Shown: positions 31,234 to 37,780 of the stretch, one piece after another
How the letters are laid out: every line of letters begins with the position of its first letter
Numbering within the stretch: position 1 is the stretch's first letter
NCBI GenBank assembly: GCA_022826185.1
Contig: JAJDVH010000063.1
Coordinates: forward strand, 1-37,780
Direction: 5' to 3'
Source: Alphaproteobacteria bacterium
GTDB taxonomy: Bacteria > Pseudomonadota > Alphaproteobacteria > Bin95
Length of the DNA: 37,780 bases
Notes under the pieces: model-generated
The model's input: only the letters and a program-made list of their open reading frames with translations
What the model was told of the DNA's origin: nothing
Database searches by the model: none
Made by a program: the position numbers and the translations under genes

Positions 31234-33179
31234 GCAGCGGCCCTCTCGCCGCCGGCCCCGGATATGCGGGCGTCGCGGATGGCGAGGTCGCCGGTGATCG
31301 TGCCCGAGCGCCCGTCCTCGAAGGTGACCGGGGTTTCCAGCACGATGCTGCCTTCGCCGCCGTAAAGCGCGTCGATGGCCGGAGCGTAGCGCTCGGAGAT
31401 GAAACGGCGGCGCACCTTCTGCGTGCGGGTGAGTTCGCCGTCATCGGCGTCGAGCATCTTGTGCAGCACGATGAAACGGTGAATCTGCGAGCCGGCGAAT
31501 TGCGGGTCGGCCGCCAGGCCCGCATTGAATTCCGAAACATGGCCCTCGACGATGTCGAGCACCTCCGGCCGGGCGGCGAGTTCCTGGTAGCTCGAATACG
31601 CGATATTGCGCCTTTCGGCCCAGTTGCCGACCGCCTCCATGTCGATGTTTATCATCGCGGTCACGAAGTCCCGCTCATGGCCGAAGGTCACCGCTTCGCG
31701 AATGTTCGGGTAGAATTTCAGCTTGTTCTCCAGGTATTTCGGCGCGAAGAGCGTGCCATTGGCGAGCCGGCCGACATCCTTGGCGCGGTCGATGATCCGC
31801 AAATGGCCGTCATCGTCGATCACGCCCGCATCCCCGGTGTGGACCCAGCCGTCGCCGGTCTTGGTCTCGGCTGTGGCCTCGCTGTTCTTGTAATACTCCT
31901 GGAAGACGCCGGGGCTCCGGTAGAGCACTTCGCCTTCCTCGGTAATACGCAGCTCGACGCCCGGCGCCGGCGGACCCACGCTGTCGGGGCGCACATCGTC
32001 ATTGGTCTGGATGGTGACGAACACGCTCGCCTCGGTCTGGCCGTAAAGCTGTTTCAGGTTGATGCCGAGCGAACGGAAGAAGCGGAAGATCTCCGGACCG
32101 ATGGCCTCGCCGGCGGTATAGCCGACCCGGAGCCGGGAGAGGCCGAGAACATTCTTGAGAGGGCCGTAGACGAGGACTTCGCCCATCCGGTAGAGAAAAC
32201 GGTTCGCAAGGCCGACCTTCCGGCCTTCCAGAATGTCGGCGCCGGCCCGTTCGGCGACATTCATGAAGAAGCGGAACACGCGCTGTTTCAGCGGGGCCGC
32301 GTCTTCCATGCGGATCGTCACCTGGGTCAGCAGGTTCTCGAACACGCGCGGCGGCGCGAAGAAATAGGTCGGTCCGAGCTCGCGCAAATCGTGCGGCACC
32401 GTCTCCGGCGATTCCGGGCAGGCGAAGGAGAAGCCGACCAGATGCGCCTGGCAATAGGAGAGCACATTGTCGCCGACCCACGCCATCGGCAGATAGGCCA
32501 GCACGACCTCGTCCTCGCGCAGATGCTCGAAGTCCGCGCCGATCTTCGCGCACAGCAATAGGTTGTCGTAGGAGAGCACCACGCCCTTTGGCGTGCCGGT
32601 GGTGCCGGAGGTGTAGAGAATGATCGCGGTGTCGCCGCCCTTGCCGAGATCGACCTCTTCGTCCCAGCCGCCTTCCCTGCCCATGCCGACGACATCGTCA
32701 TAAGCGTGAAGGAACGACTCGCTGTAGTCCCGCATGCCGCGCGCATCGTCGTAGATGATCGTCCTGAGCGCCGGGAGATGTTCCTTCTGGGACAGGACCT
32801 TATCGACTTGTTCCTGATCCTCGGCGACAATGAATGCGGCTTCGGCGTGGTCCAGCACGAAGCGCATCTCGTCCGCTACCGCGTCCTGATAGACCGGCAC
32901 CGGAATGGCGCCGAGGCTCTGCGCGGCGCTCATGGCGAAATAGAGCCGCGGCCGGTTGTCGCCGACGATGGCGACCTTCTCGCCCCGCTTGAGGCCGAGC
33001 GCCTTCATGCCGCCCGCAAGCTTGCGCACCGCGTCGCGGAAGTCCGCCCAGGTCCAGGTCTGCCAGATGCCGAGGTCCTTCTCGCGGACGGCCGCTACAG
33101 AAGCGCGGTGTTCTGCGTTGTAGCGCAGCAGCTTCGGGAAGGTGTCGTGTTGCGCAACATCCGGTAGGGCGCCGGCCAT
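31230..33179 (-). CDS. AMP-forming long-chain-type acyl-CoA synthetase
   Basis: A 649-residue ANL-superfamily ligase of the long-chain fatty-acid-CoA ligase (FadD/AAE) type. It has the P-loop YTSGTTGTPKG, the A5 motif QLYGQTEASVFV, the A7 motif WVHTGDAGVIDDDGHLRIIDR and a C-terminal LTRTQKVRRR with the catalytic Lys. It activates a carboxylic acid to its CoA thioester via an adenylate. It is the first gene of the operon; the ATG at 33179 follows a GGGGGAG site by 10 bases. In-frame upstream sequence to 33605 overlaps the divergent selA and is not part of it. In many Proteobacteria such genes head livGHMKF clusters. Confidence 0.92.
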   Translation of the reverse strand: MAGALPDVAQHDTFPKLLRYNAEHRASVAAVREKDLGIWQTWTWADFRDAVRKLAGGMKALGLKRGEKVAIVGDNRPRLYFAMSAAQSLGAIPVPVYQDAVADEMRFVLDHAEAAFIVAEDQEQVDKVLSQKEHLPALRTIIYDDARGMRDYSESFLHAYDDVVGMGREGGWDEEVDLGKGGDTAIILYTSGTTGTPKGVVLSYDNLLLCAKIGADFEHLREDEVVLAYLPMAWVGDNVLSYCQAHLVGFSFACPESPETVPHDLRELGPTYFFAPPRVFENLLTQVTIRMEDAAPLKQRVFRFFMNVAERAGADILEGRKVGLANRFLYRMGEVLVYGPLKNVLGLSRLRVGYTAGEAIGPEIFRFFRSLGINLKQLYGQTEASVFVTIQTNDDVRPDSVGPPAPGVELRITEEGEVLYRSPGVFQEYYKNSEATAETKTGDGWVHTGDAGVIDDDGHLRIIDRAKDVGRLANGTLFAPKYLENKLKFYPNIREAVTFGHERDFVTAMINIDMEAVGNWAERRNIAYSSYQELAARPEVLDIVEGHVSEFNAGLAADPQFAGSQIHRFIVLHKMLDADDGELTRTQKVRRRFISERYAPAIDALYGGEGSIVLETPVTFEDGRSGTITGDLAIRDARISGAGGERAAA

Positions 33180-33433
33180 GGCTTCGGTCTCCCCCTGGGC
33201 GAGTGCGAACGCTCGGATCGGTCGATTACGGTCGCGATGTCTGAGGCGTGTGCGGAGAGGTTGGTAGCCAAGCAGCGCGCCGAGTCCAAGCAAAAAATGA
33301 TAGAGACGGCCGCCTTTGGTGTCGCAGCGGGCGCGGCGGGGATATGTTAGCCGCCCGGTTGCCGCAGGCGCGGCGCCCTGGGAGAGAGCGTTCGGCGATG
33401 GCTCGGGTGGCAAGGCGCAGGGGTTCCTGAAGG
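33180..33433. promoter_or_regulatory. Divergent control region between the ABC operon and selAB
   Basis: This 254-base gap must hold promoters for both directions. A direct repeat CGGTCG (33219-33224 and 33229-33234, 10-base period) lies 40-55 bases upstream of the acyl-CoA synthetase start and is a possible operator. A weak -10-like TATGTT (33343-33348) faces selA. No good consensus promoter stands out, and no tRNA-Sec gene is present here. Confidence 0.25.
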
Positions 33434-34780
33434 ATGGCAAGTCCGGATTTCTCGGTCCTGCCTTCCGTGGACCGCCTGCTTGAGGACCCCGCCCTGGCCG
33501 CGGCGGCCGCGGAATACGGGCGGGCGGAAGCGCTGGCGGGCGCGCGGCAGGCGCTCGCGGATGCGCGGCGGACGCTCGGGGCCGGCGGCGCGCTCGACCC
33601 TTCATCGCTCGGCCCGGCGGCGGCGGCGCATATTGCGGCGCGGGGGCGGCCGTCGCTCCGGCGGGTGTTCAACCTGACCGGCGTGGTGCTGCACACAAAC
33701 CTTGGCAGGGCGCCGCTCCCGCAGGAGGCGATTGCCGCGGTCGCGGAGGCCGCCGGCAATTGCAATCTCGAATACGACCTGGAGACGGGCCGGCGGGGAG
33801 ACCGGGACTCCCATGTCGAGGCGCTGCTGACCGAACTCACCGGCGCGGAAGCGGCGCTGGCGGTCAACAACAATGCCGCTGCGGTCCTGCTGGTGCTGAA
33901 CAGCCTTTCCGCGGGGCGCGACGCGCTGGTTTCGCGCGGAGAGCTGGTCGAGATCGGCGGCTCCTTCCGCATGCCGGAGATCATGGCCCGCGCCGGCGCC
34001 CGCATGGTCGAGGTCGGCACGACCAACCGCACGCATGCGAGCGATTTCGAGGCTGCCATCGGTCCGGACACCGGCTGCGTGATGAAGGTGCACACCTCCA
34101 ACTATGAGGTCGTCGGCTTCACGGCGTCGGTGCCGGACGACCGCCTGGCCCGTATCGCGGAAGCGGCGGGCGCGCCCTATGCGGTCGATCTGGGCGCGGG
34201 CCAGCTTGTCGATCTCGCGCGCTACGGGCTGCCGCAGGAGCCGATGCCGGGCCAGGCGCTCGCCGCCGGGGCCGGGCTCGTCACCTTCAGCGGCGACAAG
34301 CTGCTGGGCGGCCCGCAGGCCGGTATCGTCGTCGGCCGCGCAGACCTTGTCGCCCTGCTCAAGCGGAACCCGATGCGCCGGGCCATGCGGCTCGGCAAGC
34401 TCTCCCTCGCGGCGCTGGAAGCGGTGCTGCGGCTCTACCGGGACCCGGACCGGCTGGCCGAGCGCCTGCCTGCGCTCCGTGCACTGACCCGCTCCGTCGA
34501 GGAGATCGAGGCCCAGGCGCACCGGCTCGCGCCGGCGATGGAGGGCGCGGAGGTCGTGACCGTCGCGAGCCGGATCGGCTCCGGGTCGCTGCCGGTGGAG
34601 CGCCTCGAAAGCCGGGCGCTGGCGCTGTCCGCGCCCGGCGGCAAGGCGCTGGAGGCGCGCGCGGCGGCCTTCCGCCGGCTGCCCGTCCCGGTCATCGGGC
34701 GCATCGCCGAAGGGCGGCTGCTCTTCGACCTGCGCACGCTTGACGACGAAGACGCATTCCTGTCCCAACTGGCCCCATGA
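33434..34780 (+). CDS. selA: L-seryl-tRNA(Sec) selenium transferase
   Basis: SelA is the PLP enzyme that converts Ser-tRNA(Sec) to Sec-tRNA(Sec) with selenophosphate. The 448 residues are close to the normal length. Family motifs include [20 protein letters not shown] (78-97), the Gly-rich [12 protein letters not shown], and [13 protein letters not shown] with the PLP Lys289. It overlaps selB by ATGA (34777-34780), so SelA and SelB are made together. The partner genes selD (selenophosphate synthetase) and selC (tRNA-Sec) are not in the window, and no selenoprotein gene with an in-frame UGA was recognised here. Confidence 0.96.
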   Translation: MASPDFSVLPSVDRLLEDPALAAAAAEYGRAEALAGARQALADARRTLGAGGALDPSSLGPAAAAHIAARGRPSLRRVFNLTGVVLHTNLGRAPLPQEAIAAVAEAAGNCNLEYDLETGRRGDRDSHVEALLTELTGAEAALAVNNNAAAVLLVLNSLSAGRDALVSRGELVEIGGSFRMPEIMARAGARMVEVGTTNRTHASDFEAAIGPDTGCVMKVHTSNYEVVGFTASVPDDRLARIAEAAGAPYAVDLGAGQLVDLARYGLPQEPMPGQALAAGAGLVTFSGDKLLGGPQAGIVVGRADLVALLKRNPMRRAMRLGKLSLAALEAVLRLYRDPDRLAERLPALRALTRSVEEIEAQAHRLAPAMEGAEVVTVASRIGSGSLPVERLESRALALSAPGGKALEARAAAFRRLPVPVIGRIAEGRLLFDLRTLDDEDAFLSQLAP

Positions 34781-36666
34781 TCGTCGCGACGGCCGGGCAT
34801 ATCGACCACGGCAAGACCTCGCTGGTGAAGGCGCTGACCGGCACCGACGCCGACCGGCTGCCGGAGGAAAAGGCGCGGGGGCTCACCATCGACCTGGGCT
34901 TCGCCTACTGGCAGGCCGGCCCCGGCCAGACCGTCGGCTTCATCGACGTGCCGGGGCATGAGCGGTTCATAAAGAACATGCTGGCCGGCGTCACCGGCAT
35001 CGACGCGGCGCTGCTGATCGTGGCCGCCGACGACGGGCCGATGCCGCAGACCCGCGAGCATCTGGCGATCCTCGACCTGCTGGGCGTGCAGCGCGGCATT
35101 ATCGCCGTGACCAAGGCCGACCGCGCCGAGCCGGAGCGCGTGCGGGCGGTTGCCGAAGAGGCGCAGGCGCTGGCTGCGGATACCGGGCTCGCCGGGGCGC
35201 CGGTGCTCCCCGTCTCCGCGATAACGGGCGCGGGCGTGCCGGAATTGCAGCGCCTGCTGCAGCGGCTTGCGGGCGCGGTCGGGCGGCGGCGGGCGTCGGG
35301 GCGGTTCCGGCTGGCGGTGGACCGCAGCTTCACCCTGCGCGGCGCGGGCCTCGTGGTCACCGGCACGGCCTTTTCGGGCGCGGTCAAGGTCGGCGACCGG
35401 CTGCTGGTCTCGCCCGGCGGGGTCGAGGCGCGGGTGCGCGCCATCCACGCCGAGAACGTCGAGGCCCATGCCGCCCAGGCCGGGCAGCGGGTGGCGCTCA
35501 ACCTCGCCGGGTCGGGCCTGCGCCGCCACGCCGTCTCGCGCGGCGACTGGCTGCTGGCGCCCGAGGCCCACGGGCCGACGCGCCGGATTGACATAAGGCT
35601 GAGGGTGCTCGGCAGCGAGGCGCGGCCGTTGCGGGACCGCACGCCCGTGCATGTCCATCTGGGCGCGGCGGATGTGACCGGTAGGGTCGCGGTGCTGGAC
35701 GGCCCGTCCATCGCGCCGGGCGCGGCCGGCTGGGCGCAATTGCTGCTGGACCGCCAGATCGGCGCGCTTGCCGGCGATGGCGTCGTGCTGCGCGACCAGT
35801 CGGCCATGCGCACCATGGCCGGCGGCCGCGTCGCCGATCCGTTTCCCCCGGCGCGCGGCCGGGCGCGGCCGGAGCGGCTGGCGGAACTTGTCGTGCGCGC
35901 CGGGGACGACCCGTTCGGCGGGCTGGTGGAGGCGGCGGCCTTCGGCTTCGATTTCCCCCGCTTCGCGCTCGCGCACAATCTGAACGACGCGGAACAGGCG
36001 GCGCTGAGGCGGCGGCAGGGCGTGGTGTTCGCGGGTCCGGTCGCCGTCGATGCCGGGCGCTGGCAGGCGCTCTCGGATGCCTTCGAGCGCGAGGTGGACG
36101 CCTGGACGGCGGCGCATCCCGACAGCCAGGGACTCGGTCCCGTGGCGCTCCGCCGGCGGCTCGACCCGGTGCCGCCGCGCGATATCGCGGAGGCGGCGCT
36201 GGCGGCGCTCGCCTCCACCGGCAAGCTCGCGCGGTCCGGCGGTTTCGTCCACCGGCCGGGCCACCGCGCGGCGCTCGCCCCGGAGGAGGAGGCGCTCTGG
36301 AAGCGCATCGAGCCGCTGGTAGTCGAGGGAGGCCTGCGCCCGCCGCGCGTCCGCGAACTGGCCGACATGCTCAAGGTCGATCACGCGAGGGTGGAGCAGG
36401 TGTTGCGGCAGGCCGGGCGCTTCGGCCTGGTGCGAAGGGTGGCGGACAATCGCTGGTTCCCGCCGGATGCGCTCAGGGGGCTGGCGGACATTGCCGAAAC
36501 CCTGGCGGCTGAGAGCGCCGACGGGCGTTTCACGGCGGCGGCCTACAAGGACCGCTCCGGCATCGGGCGCAATGTCACCATCGAGTTGCTGGAGTTTTTC
36601 GACAAGGAAGGTTTCACCCGGCGCGAGGGCGACGCCCGCCGGATCGTCCGGGAGTGGCGGGGATAA
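34777..36666 (+). CDS. selB: Selenocysteine-specific elongation factor
   Basis: SelB is the GTPase that delivers Sec-tRNA(Sec) to UGA codons marked by a SECIS hairpin. The 629-residue product has G1 GHIDHGKT (7-14), G3 DVPGHE and G4 TKAD, then the EF-Tu-like beta-barrel domains. The C-terminal ~250 residues form the winged-helix repeats that bind SECIS RNA (segments around [22 protein letters not shown] and [22 protein letters not shown]). All domains are intact. It is translationally coupled to selA. The enolase-superfamily gene begins 29 bases downstream but has no obvious functional link. Confidence 0.96.
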   Translation: MIVATAGHIDHGKTSLVKALTGTDADRLPEEKARGLTIDLGFAYWQAGPGQTVGFIDVPGHERFIKNMLAGVTGIDAALLIVAADDGPMPQTREHLAILDLLGVQRGIIAVTKADRAEPERVRAVAEEAQALAADTGLAGAPVLPVSAITGAGVPELQRLLQRLAGAVGRRRASGRFRLAVDRSFTLRGAGLVVTGTAFSGAVKVGDRLLVSPGGVEARVRAIHAENVEAHAAQAGQRVALNLAGSGLRRHAVSRGDWLLAPEAHGPTRRIDIRLRVLGSEARPLRDRTPVHVHLGAADVTGRVAVLDGPSIAPGAAGWAQLLLDRQIGALAGDGVVLRDQSAMRTMAGGRVADPFPPARGRARPERLAELVVRAGDDPFGGLVEAAAFGFDFPRFALAHNLNDAEQAALRRRQGVVFAGPVAVDAGRWQALSDAFEREVDAWTAAHPDSQGLGPVALRRRLDPVPPRDIAEAALAALASTGKLARSGGFVHRPGHRAALAPEEEALWKRIEPLVVEGGLRPPRVRELADMLKVDHARVEQVLRQAGRFGLVRRVADNRWFPPDALRGLADIAETLAAESADGRFTAAAYKDRSGIGRNVTIELLEFFDKEGFTRREGDARRIVREWRG

Positions 36667-36695
36667 AGGCGAACGGTGAGAGGGAGACTGATTCC

Positions 36696-37667
36696 ATGCG
36701 CATAGAAGACATCCGCGTTCACCTGCTGGTGCTGCCCTGGCGGGAGCAGCCGGCCTTCCAGCGCGGCTATGCGCGGGAGCGCAATGTGCTGGCGGTCGAG
36801 ATCGAGACGCGCTCGGGCCATGTCGGTCTCGGCTACCAGCTCTATCTGCGCGAAGGCTTCCGCACGGTGAAGGAATGCCTGGAAGAGACGATGGCGCCCC
36901 ACCTGATCGGGCGCGATGCGAGCGAGGTCGAGGCGATCTGGCGCGAGCTGTGGACCGCCTCGCTGGCGGACGGGCGCGGCGGGGCGCCGGTGCTGGCGCT
37001 CTCGGCCGTCGATGTCGCGCTCTGGGACATTGTGGGCCAGGCCGCCGGGATGCCGCTGCACCGGCTCTGGGGCCATTACCGCGCGGAGGCGCCCGCCTAC
37101 GGCTCGGGCGTCTGGCGGGGTCTGGAGCCGGACGCGATGGTGGAGAAGGCGCTGCGCTTCAAGGCGGAGGGCTACCCGGCGGTCAAGATGCAGGTCGGCC
37201 ACGCCTGGACCGACGCGCAGGACCTGGACCATGTCCGCCGGGTGCGCGAGGCCGTCGGGCCGGAGACCGACATCATGGTCGATGTCAACATGGCCTGGAC
37301 GGCCGACCACGCCATCCTGCAGGGCCGCAAGCTGGAGCAGTACGGCATCTACTGGCTGGAGGAGCCGGTGGTGCCGGACGATTTCGCCGGCTATTTCCGG
37401 ATTGCCGACGCGCTCGACCTCCGGGTCGTCGGCGGCGAGAGCCACATGACGCGCTACGACCTCAAGCCCTTCTTCGAGAACCCGAAGCTGCCGATCCTGC
37501 AGCCGGACGTGGTGCGCGGCGGGCTGACGGACCTGCGCAAGACGGCGGCGATCGCCGATACCTGGGGCATGACCATCGCCCCGCACCTCTATCCCGAACT
37601 GATGATCCAGCTCATGGCCTCGATCCCGAACGGGCTGATCCTAGCCCGGATTTCTCACCGGGGGTAG
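36696..37667 (+). CDS. Mandelate racemase/muconate lactonizing enzyme family protein, 3' end disrupted by an IS
   Basis: An enolase-superfamily protein read for 323 residues. After the capping N-terminal domain, the barrel carries VKMQVG (the KxK position reads Lys-x-Gln), metal ligands in DVNMAW, LEEPV and GGESH, then Asp in QPDVVRGG and the catalytic-type His in IAPHLYPEL. That is a mandelate-racemase-like layout with the second Lys of the KxK pair replaced by Gln. The family normally continues some 50 residues past NGL; here NGLI runs into an insertion sequence at about 37640, and the last ~9 residues (LARISHRG) are IS-encoded. The ATG at 36696 follows GAGAGGGAG. It is probably a broken sugar-acid dehydratase gene, but the substrate is unknown. 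Confidence 0.85.
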   Translation: MRIEDIRVHLLVLPWREQPAFQRGYARERNVLAVEIETRSGHVGLGYQLYLREGFRTVKECLEETMAPHLIGRDASEVEAIWRELWTASLADGRGGAPVLALSAVDVALWDIVGQAAGMPLHRLWGHYRAEAPAYGSGVWRGLEPDAMVEKALRFKAEGYPAVKMQVGHAWTDAQDLDHVRRVREAVGPETDIMVDVNMAWTADHAILQGRKLEQYGIYWLEEPVVPDDFAGYFRIADALDLRVVGGESHMTRYDLKPFFENPKLPILQPDVVRGGLTDLRKTAAIADTWGMTIAPHLYPELMIQLMASIPNGLILARISHRG

Positions 37668-37669
37668 GT

Positions 37670-37743
37670 GCATCGGGGCTCTGCATATGAGAAAGTTCTT
37701 TTGCAACAAAGCCTTGCCCGGTTGCAGAGGAGCGCCCCGATGC
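37670..37743 (+). promoter_or_regulatory. Inverted repeat over the IS transposase ribosome-binding site and start
   Basis: GCATCGGGG (37670-37678) pairs with CCCCGATGC (37735-37743), and directly inside it CTCTGCA (37679-37685) pairs with TGCAGAG (37723-37729); the right strand carries a 5-base bulge. The right arms cover the GAGGAG ribosome-binding site and the ATG at 37740. Transcripts entering from outside the IS would fold and hide the start, whereas a transcript starting inside the hairpin loop would not. This mirrors known protective structures in IS10 and IS50; the function here is inferred. Confidence 0.5.
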
Positions 37744-37780
37744 TTACAGAGTGTAACCCGACCCCGATGCGATTTGCACG
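37740..37780 (+). CDS. IS transposase, N-terminal fragment (probably IS1380 family), cut by window edge
   Basis: Only 13 codons are inside the window: MLTECNPTPMRFA. The ATG at 37740 follows a GAGGAG site by 8-9 bases. The position about 100 bases inside a putative IS end, and the ECN-containing N-terminus I associate with IS1380-type transposases, support the call. No catalytic motif is visible in so short a fragment. Confidence 0.6.
   Translation, partial: MLTECNPTPMRFA

Larger units (their letters stand above)
37640..37780 (+). mobile_element. Left end of an insertion sequence, probably IS1380 family (continues past the window)
   Basis: At about 37640 the enolase-family coding sequence stops matching its family, and an AT-richer non-coding stretch begins with CCTAGCCCGGATTTCTCACC, which I take to be the IS terminal inverted repeat. 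Within 100 bases comes the start of a transposase-like ORF. The family name rests on recall of IS1380-type ends and of a transposase N-terminus containing ECN. The right end and target-site duplication are outside the window, so the exact boundary may be off by a few bases. Confidence 0.7.

Noticed and set aside
33180-33433. Search for a tRNA-Sec gene next to selA
   Set aside because: No T-arm GGTTCRA-type sequence or long acceptor stem was found in this gap or elsewhere in the intergenic regions read.
34435-36384. 649-codon minus-strand ORF opposite selB
   Set aside because: Antisense shadow of an intact selB.

Overview
The window is high-GC DNA (sampled lines of ordinary genes are about two-thirds G+C) with frequent ATGA stop/start overlaps. 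Its gene families are typical of Alphaproteobacteria: Cox-type molybdenum-hydroxylase maturation genes, an MJ0042 zinc-ribbon protein beside ydcF/plsC, a DUF1045 protein, a cytochrome b561/cytochrome c' pair, and a large Liv-type ABC operon with acyl-CoA ligases. I infer a free-living aerobic or facultative heterotroph; the genus cannot be told from the sequence.

Layout. Bases 1-687 hold no convincing protein gene but contain hairpins, a possible 13-codon leader ORF and mutually exclusive stems ahead of a two-CBS-domain gene (688-1119). Next come an FAD oxidoreductase and purH. A tightly overlapped block (4164-8878) follows, encoding coxD-like, coxE-like, a split XdhC/CoxF and a MoeA/MocA-type fusion; it is a maturation cassette without its structural hydroxylase genes. 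A perfect 29-bp inverted repeat and a small membrane protein gene separate this from minus-strand genes for a PrpF-family isomerase, PlsC and YdcF. Divergent from these run a zinc-ribbon membrane protein, a DUF1045 2H-phosphoesterase, SodC and cytochrome b561, which converge on cytochrome c'. A minus-strand intradiol dioxygenase follows.

The central accessory region has a markedly AT-richer gene (15985-16863) encoding a candidate HEPN ribonuclease-like protein. Next to it is an acyl-CoA-dehydrogenase-fold gene whose product carries Arg85 and Gln246, the diagnostic residues of 3-sulfinopropanoyl-CoA desulfinase. Divergent from it are a small ORF, a CoA-transferase, a MaoC/FAS1-like dehydratase and a hotdog thioesterase, which look like a CoA-thioester pathway. 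A pentapeptide-repeat protein and a ClC antiporter with CBS domains come next, then a convergent methylisocitrate lyase.

Bases 24726-33179 form one minus-strand operon: AMP-forming acyl-CoA synthetase, livG, livH, livM, substrate-binding protein, livF, a PaaK-like ligase and a small ORF. It looks like a system that imports an organic acid and activates it to a CoA thioester. Divergent from it are selA and selB (selenocysteine incorporation), then an enolase-superfamily gene whose 3' end is interrupted by an insertion sequence. That element, probably IS1380 family, runs off the right edge, and its left end can form a hairpin over the transposase start codon.
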